Source: Chloroflexi bacterium UBA6622 (GTDB taxonomy: Bacteria; Chloroflexota; UBA11872). From it: 10,400 nucleotides of DNA. The notes beneath the pieces are model-generated. The model searched no databases. It was not told where the DNA came from and saw only the letters and a list, made by a program, of their open reading frames with translations. Every line of letters begins with the position of its first letter. The stretch's first letter is position 1. Of the stretch, positions 1-8,042 are shown one piece after another. The translations under genes and the position numbers were made by a program. The stretch is taken from positions 1 to 10,400 of the forward strand of contig DJHK01000010.1 in NCBI GenBank assembly GCA_002433065.1, written 5' to 3'.

Positions 1-1694
1 AGCCCTTCCCGCATCGGCTCGAGCTTCTCCTGATACTCCTCCCAGATAACGTCGATTTCGGCGTTGTTGGTGACATCCCGCAGCATGATATGGGGAACCC
101 GTTCGCAGACGAATCCTTGGCGGATGTCGCCGTAAGTCGGAGCTTCTGGCGGGATCGTGCGCGTGATCTCGGCTTCCTTCTCCCTGCCGTCCGGGGAATC
201 GGTCAGAAGGTAGTACGAGTATCGCGCACCCATGATGCGAGCGCGGGCAAGTGCGAGAGCAACGCGAGATGTGTCGATCGTGATCCACCGGCGACCCCAC
301 TGCTCTGCAACGTAAGCCGCAGTACCGGACCCGCAAGTCGGATCGAGTATCAGATCACCGGGGTCCGTGGCCATGAGGATGCAACGCTCAATGATCTTGT
401 TCGAGGTCTGAACTACATATGTAGGAGAAGTCGCACCGTGCGTGTCGTCCCACATATTGTGAAGGGTCTGGACAGCGAAGTCGTCGAAATATCGCAAATA
501 GTTTGGGAGTTTGGCAGGTGCGAGAATGCGATTTGCCCTAATCAGTCGTGCCATCCCAACGGGGTTGGTCTTCCAGCTGTATTTCTGACGAGGGAACGTT
601 TGCCCCTCAAAGTTCACATCGTAAAAGCACGTCGGTGTGTATCCGGACGACATAAGATTGTCAGCGAAGAATGGCCGGTCCCCCTGTGCGATTCCAGCAG
701 GATCTTTTCGCTCCGACGAGGTCATTTTCCGCTTCTCAAGTTGAGGCGTCATGATCCATGTATAACCCGTCCCCGACCCGAATGGCTTAGGCTGGTACAG
801 GTTGCGAAGCTTTGCGAGATCAATGTCCTTCGCAAACCACAGTATGTAGTCTGAGATTGACGGAAGACCTGTTGAACCCAGTGGCAACATCTTCTTAAAT
901 GCAATTTGAGCGACGAAGTTCTGGTTCCCAAAAATCTCGTCCATCACTGACCGGAGGCGGTGGACATTATCAGCCCCGATTTGCACGAAGATGGACCCCG
1001 AGTCCGTGAGGAGATCGCGGGCAACGGTGAGTCGATCTCGCAAGAAGGTGAGGTAGCTGTGGATGCCGTCGCGCCAGGTATCACGAAAAGCTCTCACCTG
1101 CTCCGGTTCCCGGGTGATGTGGTCCACTTTTCCGTCCATCACAGTGCGACTGGTCGTAGACCATTGGAAGTTGGAATTGAATCCGATGCCGTAGGGGGGG
1201 TCCAAGTAGATGCACTGAACCTTGCCGCACAGGCCTTCACGCTCTGCGAGTGATGCCATCACCTGCAGGCTATCGCCGAGGATCATGCGGTTCGTCCAGT
1301 TAGCGTCGTGCTGGTAAAACTCGGTCTTCGCCCCTTCAGTCGGCAACCCATTGAAATCGTCAAACAAGTCGAGCTGGACGTCTTCGGGTTCCTTTGATTC
1401 CTCAGTGCGCCGAATCAAGTCATCGATGAGGGCCTTCGGATGGATCTTTTCCTGAATGAATAAGGGTGGAGCCTGCACAACCAGATCGGACAGATCCTGT
1501 GCATCCTTGCCCTTCCACACGAGCTGCGGATCAAGATCGCGATTCCGACGCTCGTACGCCACCTGCAGCGGACTGCGATCGTCATCGTCGATGATCGGCT
1601 CGAACTCAGCGGTTGGAATGTTGCGACGCGTTGCCTCACGATGCTCGAGGTTCGTAACTTCTTTCGGGGTCCGCGTCTTTCGTCGTGCAGCCAT
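1..1694 (-). CDS. mod: Type III-like DNA adenine methyltransferase (Mod), C-terminus cut by window edge
   Basis: This gene would methylate the N6 position of adenine at an asymmetric recognition site, both marking self DNA and supplying site recognition to the Res partner. I translated the reverse strand by hand: the frame is open for 564 codons from ATG at 1694-1692 to the window edge, with no stop. Residues 165-168 are DPPY (catalytic motif IV). Residues 451-458 are DPTCGSGT (the AdoMet-binding FxGxG-type motif I). Having IV before I is the beta-class order of Type III Mod proteins, and residues about 245-425 between them should hold the target recognition domain. The start lies 19 bp after the res stop, and an AGAAAGGG-like ribosome site precedes it, so the two are probably co-transcribed. 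The C-terminus is missing only because of the window boundary. The target-recognition part is clearly poorer in G+C than the rest. Family is confident; specificity cannot be read. Confidence 0.93.
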   Translation of the reverse strand, partial: MAARRKTRTPKEVTNLEHREATRRNIPTAEFEPIIDDDDRSPLQVAYERRNRDLDPQLVWKGKDAQDLSDLVVQAPPLFIQEKIHPKALIDDLIRRTEESKEPEDVQLDLFDDFNGLPTEGAKTEFYQHDANWTNRMILGDSLQVMASLAEREGLCGKVQCIYLDPPYGIGFNSNFQWSTTSRTVMDGKVDHITREPEQVRAFRDTWRDGIHSYLTFLRDRLTVARDLLTDSGSIFVQIGADNVHRLRSVMDEIFGNQNFVAQIAFKKMLPLGSTGLPSISDYILWFAKDIDLAKLRNLYQPKPFGSGTGYTWIMTPQLEKRKMTSSERKDPAGIAQGDRPFFADNLMSSGYTPTCFYDVNFEGQTFPRQKYSWKTNPVGMARLIRANRILAPAKLPNYLRYFDDFAVQTLHNMWDDTHGATSPTYVVQTSNKIIERCILMATDPGDLILDPTCGSGTAAYVAEQWGRRWITIDTSRVALALARARIMGARYSYYLLTDSPDGREKEAEITRTIPPEAPTYGDIRQGFVCERVPHIMLRDVTNNAEIDVIWEEYQEKLEPMREG

Positions 1695-1713
1695 CGGATG
1701 TATGCCCTTTCTG

Positions 1714-4700
1714 CTAGGTCGCCACGGCGGCAGCGGCGTCGGATATGGATGCCTTGAGCATGGTGTCAAACGCTGAATCGATGGCGTCGTCCATGTCCGA
1801 TTCGAATTCGTAGGGATCCGTCAATTCAGCGAACGCCCAGCGGCCGTAACTCCCCAGGTTGTTGACACCGGGCACCCAGTACGTCTCCATCGTCTGCTTC
1901 TTGGCTTTCGCATCTTCGAGACGGCGACCCTTAATTTCCACCACGAGGTGAAGTGGATCATCCGGTCCACGCCCGTCATCCACGACCACGATGAAATCGG
2001 GCACGTATTGTCGGAGCTCAGACCCGCTGTGATAGGGAACCTCGAAGCCCATGTTGTGATTTTTTACGTAACGCAACACCTGTGGATGGGACTCGGCCAC
2101 CCGGCAAAATTCGCTTTCCCACCGGCTATGGCAAATCGCCCAATTAATGTGGCAGTGCGCGGCGCTCGTCTTCCAGCGATCTTTGGCAGAACTGGTGAAG
2201 TTCACATGCGACGTTGAACCGGTCGGGTTGTACGGATCAGGCAGCACCTTGACCGGTTGCTCATCGACCAGCGTGACCACAATCCCACGCGTAATTCGTT
2301 CGCAGGCCTCGTCGCCAAGTGCCTGGTACATCAGTTGATGGGGATACGTGCCACCTTTACACACCAGGTGGCTATCCAACCATTGACGTGTGATGCGCTT
2401 CAGCTGCCCAAAGAGCTGGAATTTGGGCGTCTCCCCCCCGTCGCGCCATTTCGTCTCAATCAACCGCTTTGTCAGATGAAAGATCAGCGTCGACTGACGC
2501 ATGTCTTTCAGGTGGGCCAGGGTGAGATTAACCCCCTCACCGATAAGCCCCTCATTACGGGTGACGGACGGACCCACGAGGTCGGGTGTGAGAACCAGCG
2601 TGGAGTCCTCATTGAACCGGGCGGTCAACCGTTCACTCGGTAACTCGACCCGGTAACCCGCCACTCGCGGAAATCGAATCTCCAGCGCGTCACGTTCCGG
2701 TCGGACAGCCCGCACCTGCACGGTCACCCGCGGCGATCTGGGTGTGACGACCTGTGGTCGGGCTGTGAAATCAAACGGAATACCAAGGACATCCGCGTAT
2801 TCGACGTTGAACAGGTCGTCGTCGTTGAGATCGTAGGACTGCCGGCGAAGAGCGCGACCAATGACCTGCTCACATAACAGCTGCGTGCCAAAGGCCCGCA
2901 CACCTAGCACATGCGTCACGGTGTTCGCATCCCAGCCTTCAGTCAGCATGGCGACAGACACCACACAACGAACCGATCCGCCCAAACTGCCGGGTTTCCC
3001 GACCGTATTCATGACTTCGCGTAACAAGTCGGCATCCGAGAACGAAGTGCTCTGCACCTGATCGCCCGTTCGCTGCACCAGATCCCGACGAAACCGGTCA
3101 ATCTCCTCCGAAGCCACCTTTCGGAAATTCGCGTCCAGCTCCCCCGACTCCAGTTGTTGGCTGTCGATGAGAACAGTTCGAGGCTGAGGTCGAGCATTTA
3201 GATTCTCGTCGTAGTTTTGGAATCGAGGAAGCTTCCCTTGCACGATCCCTATGGTGCCGTCCTCATTCGTCCGTTCAAATCCTGCGATGTAGTCGTAGAC
3301 GAGCTTCGATGTAGCAGTGTTGTTACAGACAACAATGAAACACGGTGGGGCATCCATGCCCGCCTGTTCCCACTGCTGGGCGGTTTGGTCATAGTGACCG
3401 TAAAGCGCATCGAGTGCGGTCTGGAGTTCAATCGGGATACTGAGCGGGTCAAGATCACCGGCCTTGCCACGGCCCTTTTTCGGCATGCTGGTTCGGATGT
3501 TCTCCCAAAGATTGCGGAACCTCGGCATTTCGTCATCAGTAATGTTGTCGGACACAGGCACCCGGGGAAGTTTGACGATCCCGCACTCGATCGCATCCAT
3601 GAGGGAAAAGTCGCTCATCGTCCAGGGGAATAACGTCCCTTCAACATAGCCCGAACCCTTCAGGAAGAAGGGCGTTGCCGAGAGATCGACAATTCGACGC
3701 AGACCAATGGTGCGATCTACGGCCTCAAGCCCGTTGATCCAGAGGCGGGCTGCTTCCTTGTTCTTGTCCGCTTCCTTGCGATCATCTCCCTTCATATCTT
3801 CTTCTTCTGAATCACCGGGTTTTTCCCGATAGCAGTGGTGAGCCTCGTCATTGAGCACCAGCAGGTTTTTCACGTCCATGAGTTCGGGCATGACCCGTTG
3901 CATCATCTGCCCTTCGGTTTCGACAGACTGGATCTCAGGTCCACGCCCCTGCAGTAGCGCCCGGCTTCCCTTTGAGATCTCGAGCGTCTCGCGCAGCTTG
4001 AAGGCGTGGTAGTTGGTAACAACAATCCGAGCTTTCCCCAGATCACCGAGCATCGCCCGGGGCACAAGCTCCCGGCTCTCGTAATAGGCGTCAGGATCGT
4101 TCGGTTGGAGTACTCGCAGGCGATCACGGATGGTGATGCCAGGCGTGACAACCAGAAACCCGCTCGTAAAGCGCTTGCTGTTAGGACGCCGAACAGCGTT
4201 GATGGTCTGCCACGCAATGATCATCGCCATGATCGTGGTCTTTCCCGACCCGGTCGCCAATTTCAATGCCAGACGGGGAAGTCCTGGATTCGCTCCCTCG
4301 TTAGCGGCCTCGAGATGGTCAAGGAATCGCCGCCCGTCATTGCCGGTTTTCGGCGCGACTTCGGTTAGCCAGATCAGCGTTTCCATGGCCTCCACCTGGC
4401 AAAAGAACGGACGGAAGCTACTGAACGCGTGGTGGCGCCAATGCTGGAGTAATTGGGCGGTCTCGGGCGTCACTCGCCAGTCAGCCGGGTTCTTGAGCTG
4501 CCGCCAGAACATGACCTGCTCACGTAGTTGATTAATACGGTCGGTCGTGGGGGAGTACACCTGCTCGGCCGTGGTGAGGCCCGTCCCCTCGTCCAACACC
4601 ATTTCAGCTTGTGCCTGGTTTCCTCCTGTCTGCCTAGGCTTAGGTACGGGTGTGACATATGAGGCTAGACGGCGCCGGGGTTCGACATCTCCAGTTGGCA

Positions 4701-4782
4701 AGCCATTCCCATCAAGCTTCCAGTGCTTCTCCGGATGGTCATACGGAGAGTTCAGAATCGGTTGACTATAAAATTCAGTCAT
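1714..4782 (-). CDS. res: Type III-like restriction subunit (Res): SF2 helicase plus PD-(D/E)XK nuclease
   Basis: This 1022-residue protein is the ATP-dependent translocase and nuclease partner of Mod, expected to cut unmodified foreign DNA in a cytoplasmic Res-Mod complex. Visible motifs in order: Walker A ATGSGKT (176-182), DEAH box (312-315), SAT motif (368-370), EGWDAN (615-620) and QVIGRALRR (639-647, with the arginine finger). Near the C-terminus PD at 928-929 and EIKG at 949-952 form an intact PD-(D/E)XK nuclease. An acidic, lysine-rich stretch (about 323-345) separates the DEAH and SAT motifs. I chose ATG at 4782 because the family-like N-terminus (FYSQPILNSPY...) begins there; a GTG 114 bases upstream would translate the operator-like repeats. 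No Shine-Dalgarno sequence is obvious. The stop lies 19 bp before mod, so res comes first, the reverse of the classical mod-res order. The length resembles the roughly 1000-residue Type III-like Res family that I associate with the label BPTD_3080, which is from memory and unchecked. Confidence 0.93.
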   Translation of the reverse strand: MTEFYSQPILNSPYDHPEKHWKLDGNGLPTGDVEPRRRLASYVTPVPKPRQTGGNQAQAEMVLDEGTGLTTAEQVYSPTTDRINQLREQVMFWRQLKNPADWRVTPETAQLLQHWRHHAFSSFRPFFCQVEAMETLIWLTEVAPKTGNDGRRFLDHLEAANEGANPGLPRLALKLATGSGKTTIMAMIIAWQTINAVRRPNSKRFTSGFLVVTPGITIRDRLRVLQPNDPDAYYESRELVPRAMLGDLGKARIVVTNYHAFKLRETLEISKGSRALLQGRGPEIQSVETEGQMMQRVMPELMDVKNLLVLNDEAHHCYREKPGDSEEEDMKGDDRKEADKNKEAARLWINGLEAVDRTIGLRRIVDLSATPFFLKGSGYVEGTLFPWTMSDFSLMDAIECGIVKLPRVPVSDNITDDEMPRFRNLWENIRTSMPKKGRGKAGDLDPLSIPIELQTALDALYGHYDQTAQQWEQAGMDAPPCFIVVCNNTATSKLVYDYIAGFERTNEDGTIGIVQGKLPRFQNYDENLNARPQPRTVLIDSQQLESGELDANFRKVASEEIDRFRRDLVQRTGDQVQSTSFSDADLLREVMNTVGKPGSLGGSVRCVVSVAMLTEGWDANTVTHVLGVRAFGTQLLCEQVIGRALRRQSYDLNDDDLFNVEYADVLGIPFDFTARPQVVTPRSPRVTVQVRAVRPERDALEIRFPRVAGYRVELPSERLTARFNEDSTLVLTPDLVGPSVTRNEGLIGEGVNLTLAHLKDMRQSTLIFHLTKRLIETKWRDGGETPKFQLFGQLKRITRQWLDSHLVCKGGTYPHQLMYQALGDEACERITRGIVVTLVDEQPVKVLPDPYNPTGSTSHVNFTSSAKDRWKTSAAHCHINWAICHSRWESEFCRVAESHPQVLRYVKNHNMGFEVPYHSGSELRQYVPDFIVVVDDGRGPDDPLHLVVEIKGRRLEDAKAKKQTMETYWVPGVNNLGSYGRWAFAELTDPYEFESDMDDAIDSAFDTMLKASISDAAAAVAT

Positions 4783-4920
4783 AATCTGAGTCGTTAGTGA
4801 ATCTTTATCGGACACAGAGTGTGTCGATATTGACTCTATGTGTCGATTGACTCCGGCATCTCTCGGGTATCCAGCATCAAATGTGCCGCGTAACACAATA
4901 CCCGACCTACTGGTGTGGGA
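4783..4920 (-). promoter_or_regulatory. res upstream region with operator-like TGTGTC repeats
   Basis: This 138-bp gap upstream of res contains a perfect 6-bp inverted repeat with a 3-bp spacer, GACACA-GAG-TGTGTC (4811-4825). It also contains a near-identical direct repeat, TGTGTCGATATTGACTC (4820-4836) and TGTGTCGATTGACTC (4839-4853), differing by a 2-base insertion. Three TGTGTC half-sites therefore lie 29-73 bases upstream of the chosen res ATG. That is a typical place for an operator controlling a restriction operon, where expression has to be restrained. I could not find a convincing -35/-10 pair. A GATAAA hexamer (minus strand, 4809-4804) is the best -10-like sequence and lies next to the inverted repeat. 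The regulator is unknown; the small protein encoded just upstream or the excisionase-like protein are candidates only by position. Confidence 0.5.
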
Positions 4921-5154
4921 CTAAGGGCCGGGCTCCAGCTTGCTGAGCCAGACCCGTGCCGAGCCCGAACCGAGGCTGGGCACCGCGGGTCGCACGATGG
5001 CGTCCCAGCGTGACCCATACGACTGCACGACATCCTCGATCGTGACCGTGATCCAGAGCGTGGATGATCCACGACGCCGGGGCCATCGCAACCGCCGCTG
5101 CTGCCCGATAAGCGCAGCCGCTTCCTGCGTGGTGAAGGAATCCGCGGGCGTCAA
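4921..5154 (-). CDS. Small hypothetical protein, possible helix-turn-helix
   Basis: A 77-residue frame begins at TTG (5154-5152) with a GGAG ribosome-binding-like sequence 8-9 bases upstream, and ends in TAG. The N-terminal stretch SFTTQEAAALIGQ resembles the first helices of small helix-turn-helix or excisionase-type regulators. A conventional recognition helix does not follow; instead there is an arginine-rich segment (RRLRWPRRRG, about residues 19-28), which could still contact DNA or RNA. I do not recognise the family. It lies between the primase gene and res, 138 bp before the res ATG, so a regulatory role for the restriction genes is conceivable but only inferred from place. It sits in the same reading frame as the primase, with the primase TGA as the only stop between them, so it could also be a detached tail of that protein. 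The antisense frame over the same bases is equally open, which lowers certainty. Confidence 0.42.
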   Translation of the reverse strand: MTPADSFTTQEAAALIGQQRRLRWPRRRGSSTLWITVTIEDVVQSYGSRWDAIVRPAVPSLGSGSARVWLSKLEPGP

Positions 5155-5226
5155 AGGGGTACTCCGAGCAGACCGCAGAGCCGAGAGGGTTCCCGGTCGC
5201 GTTCTCCGCCAGTAAAAACGTGACGG

Positions 5227-7743
5227 TCAGGCATGGGTTGGCCCGGTTGGCCCACTTGGCCCGGTCCCTGTGATGAGTGGGATTGGGATTGCCAGCACAC
5301 GCTCACGTCTTCCGCAGAACATCCGACGCACGGTCAGATGGCTGCCACTCTCAGATGCAGCTAGGAAACCGTGCTCCTTCAGACGCTTGCGGAGTGTTCG
5401 CGGAGTCACCATCAGCGGGTCACCGCCCCCACTCGCGATCTGCTGAACCACCTGAAACGATATGTCCGGGAGGAGATAGATCCGGTCAGCTTCAACAAAA
5501 CCGACACGGACGCCGCGTGGGTGGAACTCGGAATTCTGATACCGCCAGCCCCATGCTGAGGCCCCGGCTGGACACTCCCCATCTGGCGTGGACAGGTGCG
5601 CGTACCCACCCATCAGGGCCTCCCCAAACAATTCAATGAAGCGGTTCGCTGGGTCACTCGTGACCAGATGTGCCCCCTGGCGGCCCGCCGCCTCTCGAAT
5701 CGCGGCCACGGCCTGATCCTCAATCTCATCAGCCGTCGCCGTGTCAACGGCGCCTGTCTCACGTGCAAAGCGCACGAAATAGGTCATGGCCACTTCAAGA
5801 CTCGCCACGATCTCCGGTGTGCGTTGGTGCGACCGATCCGCGTAGATCGCTTCGCGCCTGCTGGCGATAGCCTCACGGAGTCCACGCTTCACCTCGGCGT
5901 ACTGGGGTGCGAGCCAGTGGACAAAGGCGGCCATGCACCGCGCGAGGACACCTTCCCGAGCCGACATCTGAACCTGACTGAGTCGATCCCAGACAACATC
6001 CCCGGGAGCCAACTCAAGCACCAGCATGCGAGCCCGGACACTCTGACCCCGTGGGACGTCCTCACCCGTACTGAGAACAACGCCACGAGGCCAACGTGCG
6101 GCCCGAAGACTGGTGTCAGCCCGCATCCGGGCGCGGCCAGCCTGGTTGCCCTGCGCACGAAACACACGTTCCGCGGCGCTGTGCTGGCGCTGCATGTCAT
6201 ATACCGTTCCGGACGGGGCGAAATCATCAATGACCAGGACAACATCTTTGGCCGAGAAGGTCAGGGCTTCCAGCGCATTCGACGTACTTGTCCAGCTCGC
6301 CGGAAGGTGCCGGGCGTCCATATCCATGCCGTAGAACTGCTGCATGCACGCCACGACCTCAGTCTTGCCAGCCCCGGTGGGACCCACCACATGAACGGAG
6401 AAGTCAGCCGGGCCCAAGGCCGCACGGAACACCGCAGCCAGGAGGGGGAAAATGATGTGAGCGGGAGCAAGCCCCACGATAGATCGAACAGCGTCCACCG
6501 CTGCACGGAGATCCGTGCCGTTGGGCGGAGCGGGTAAGTTGAATGTGTGTAACCCCTCAGGCAGACGCACGTCTATTCCATGGACCGGTCCATCCGGGCC
6601 AATCGGGCCACTGGCGCTCAGAAACACCCACTGATCGTCGATCTGGCACCAGCCGGTATGGGTGTAGACATGCTCCCGCTCCAGATGTGGGGACAGTTTC
6701 TGGATTGCGGTGCGTGCACGATCTCTCGTGCCAAACCCAGGTTCGAGGATCGCGTCCACTCCGAATTCCTCGATCGGCCACGTCATCGCGGTAAAGCGCG
6801 CCGTGGGGAGTTCCGCCCTCACACTCCGGCCGTTGAGCTCACCCTCGATTCGGACCAGATGCCTCGGTTCGACGCCGTCATCTTCGGTGATATCCGCAAC
6901 CATCTGGGCCGTGAAGTTGGCCAGCGGAACAGGCACTGGCCCATCCATGCCCGGCTTGTTCCAGACAAGACCACTGGACGTCGCCTCATACTCGGCCTCG
7001 CCAACGCCCGCCAGGGGTTGAACCTCACAGGTTTCGAGCGCCCGAAGATCCTCAACCGTATGCCCGACCGCCAGGAAGTCGTCGACCCCGACCTTTGCTC
7101 CATGCGGGCCCGCGGGCAGATAGACGAACGACACCCGGGCGTCCCGTGATCGAAGGATCGCAGCTAAACGACTGAGGGCCCCGTGGACCTGCGGGTTCCG
7201 CATCACATCAGAGTCGAAGACCACCACGACATCGCGTCCATTAAGAGCGATGGATTCCCAATCGGGAAGCATCACCTTGCCTCCAGCCGCGTTTGTACCC
7301 CGAAAATTCCAGACACCAATCAACGCCACGGCTACACACCCGCGGGAGACAAGCGCGTCGCCCTTCTTCACCCCTTCCGTCACCAGCAGCGGAATCGTCG
7401 GATCACCGAGCATTGAACGGACGGCCGGGTGACAGTCGAGCACCATGCGCGACCTATAGGGTGTTTCGTACTTGATACTTTTCCCCTTCACGATGCGCGG
7501 CCGATCCGGACGGGCCTGATAGAGCCCGATCTCGCCATGGACCGTATGTACCGGAATCAGCAGCGCCGGCACGCGGCTCTGATTGCGACTGAATCCGAGT
7601 TCGGTGAGACGGGCACGCACGGTCTCGGTTCGATAACCCCGCGCCCGCACGACCTCCACCGAAATGCCCGATTCTTCAACCAGTGATCGACGATGCGCCG
7701 TGCTCAGCTCAGGAGGATCGTCCGGGTCGTCAGTCCATGGCAT
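5227..7743 (-). CDS. Primase/helicase-like replication protein (TOPRIM-like plus P-loop ATPase)
   Basis: This 838-residue protein probably primes and unwinds the excised element during its replication. The N-terminal third has a TOPRIM-like pattern as in DUF3854 proteins: LLVTEG with E123, then VVVVFDSD with D177 and D179, then KVGVDDFL (217-224). The middle has a DUF927-like THTGW segment (361-365), Walker A GPTGAGKT (454-461), Walker B VVLVIDD (501-507) and an STGEDVPRGQSVRAR stretch resembling sensor/arginine-finger motifs. A winged-helix-like segment (about 781-812) precedes a tail of GPS/GPT repeats (828-836). ATG at 7743 is preferred over an upstream in-frame start at 7854, which would run through most of the excisionase-like gene. 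With this start the two overlap by 14 bases and a GAGG lies about 9 bases upstream, suggesting translational coupling. No frameshift is seen. The primase role is inferred from domains, not proven. Confidence 0.85.
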   Translation of the reverse strand: MPWTDDPDDPPELSTAHRRSLVEESGISVEVVRARGYRTETVRARLTELGFSRNQSRVPALLIPVHTVHGEIGLYQARPDRPRIVKGKSIKYETPYRSRMVLDCHPAVRSMLGDPTIPLLVTEGVKKGDALVSRGCVAVALIGVWNFRGTNAAGGKVMLPDWESIALNGRDVVVVFDSDVMRNPQVHGALSRLAAILRSRDARVSFVYLPAGPHGAKVGVDDFLAVGHTVEDLRALETCEVQPLAGVGEAEYEATSSGLVWNKPGMDGPVPVPLANFTAQMVADITEDDGVEPRHLVRIEGELNGRSVRAELPTARFTAMTWPIEEFGVDAILEPGFGTRDRARTAIQKLSPHLEREHVYTHTGWCQIDDQWVFLSASGPIGPDGPVHGIDVRLPEGLHTFNLPAPPNGTDLRAAVDAVRSIVGLAPAHIIFPLLAAVFRAALGPADFSVHVVGPTGAGKTEVVACMQQFYGMDMDARHLPASWTSTSNALEALTFSAKDVVLVIDDFAPSGTVYDMQRQHSAAERVFRAQGNQAGRARMRADTSLRAARWPRGVVLSTGEDVPRGQSVRARMLVLELAPGDVVWDRLSQVQMSAREGVLARCMAAFVHWLAPQYAEVKRGLREAIASRREAIYADRSHQRTPEIVASLEVAMTYFVRFARETGAVDTATADEIEDQAVAAIREAAGRQGAHLVTSDPANRFIELFGEALMGGYAHLSTPDGECPAGASAWGWRYQNSEFHPRGVRVGFVEADRIYLLPDISFQVVQQIASGGGDPLMVTPRTLRKRLKEHGFLAASESGSHLTVRRMFCGRRERVLAIPIPLITGTGPSGPTGPTHA

Positions 7744-7948
7744 GACGATCAGCCTCGACAGCACCAACAAGCAATTGTTCCAGGGCCGTTCGGGGGACCC
7801 GAATCGACCGACCAATCCGGATATGGGGAATCTCTCCCCGCGCAATAGCCTCATACGCCGAGTTGAGCCCGATGCCGAGAGCTTCAGCTGCCTCCCGAAC
7901 CGTCATCACATGCCGGGATCCTAGCGAGCCCGTCCATTCGTCTTCCAT
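7730..7948 (-). CDS. Excisionase/AlpA-type helix-turn-helix DNA-binding protein
   Basis: This 72-residue protein contains a clear excisionase-family winged helix-turn-helix (HTH_17/MerR-like). VREAAEALGIGLNSAYEAI (about residues 17-35) is the helix-turn-helix, and EIPHIRIGRSIRVPRTAL (about 39-56) is the wing and final helix. Proteins of this kind bend DNA at attachment sites to favour excision, or act as activators and repressors of integrase and replication genes. The ATG at 7948 has AGGGG 8 bases upstream; a second ATG at codon 15 is an alternative that keeps the whole domain. It is the first gene of the leftward block, overlaps the primase gene, and is divergent from the zinc-finger/integrase pair. 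That is the usual position for a recombination directionality factor or switch regulator. Which of the two roles it has cannot be told from sequence. Confidence 0.85.
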   Translation of the reverse strand: MEDEWTGSLGSRHVMTVREAAEALGIGLNSAYEAIARGEIPHIRIGRSIRVPRTALEQLLVGAVEADRHAMD

Positions 7949-8042
7949 GTCCCCTGCCCCTATCTGTTACGCTTACCATACTGATAATCACGTCATGCAT
8001 GACACTATTTCTATAGTGTTAGCGTCACATTAGGGATTAATC
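7949..8042. promoter_or_regulatory. Divergent promoter/operator region with several dyads
   Basis: This AT-rich 94-bp gap between two divergent genes contains three consecutive symmetric elements: TGATAATCA (7982-7990), the perfect 12-bp palindrome GTCATGCATGAC (7992-8003), and ACACTAT-TTCT-ATAGTGT (8002-8019), a 7-bp inverted repeat with a 4-base loop. Rightward -10-like hexamers are GATAAT (7983-7988) and TATAGT (8012-8017). The leftward candidate is TATGGT (minus strand, 7980-7975), about 27 bases before the excisionase-like start. None has a good -35 at standard spacing, so the promoter calls are tentative. The overlap of dyads with -10-like sequences suggests a repressor or activator, plausibly the excisionase-like protein, setting the choice between integration and excision/replication genes. 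Confidence 0.55.

Noticed and set aside
90..854. 254-codon plus-strand open frame
   Set aside because: It lies antisense to mod, whose motifs DPPY and DPTCGSGT are intact; the plus-strand product shows no family features.
960..1253. 97-codon plus-strand frame
   Set aside because: Antisense to the DPPY region of mod; no recognisable motif.
4783..4896. GTG-started N-terminal extension of Res by 38 residues
   Set aside because: It would translate through the TGTGTC repeats, and the family-like N-terminus starts at the ATG at 4782.
4836..5072. 78-codon minus-strand frame running into the res upstream region
   Set aside because: Serine/arginine-rich low-quality translation overlapping the operator-like repeats; looks like a shadow.
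4940..5215. 91-codon plus-strand frame opposite the small minus-strand gene
   Set aside because: It has arginine-rich, shadow-like composition and no good context; the minus frame has a ribosome-site-like GGAG and a more protein-like N-terminus. Neither is certain.
5596..6537. 313-codon plus-strand frame
   Set aside because: Antisense to the primase/helicase gene, which has clear Walker motifs; the plus product has no domain and many unlikely proline, histidine and arginine runs.
7744..7854. Upstream in-frame start for the primase
   Set aside because: It would overlap about half of the excisionase-like gene, and the extra residues look like a shadow of it; ATG at 7743 with GAGG gives a normal short overlap.
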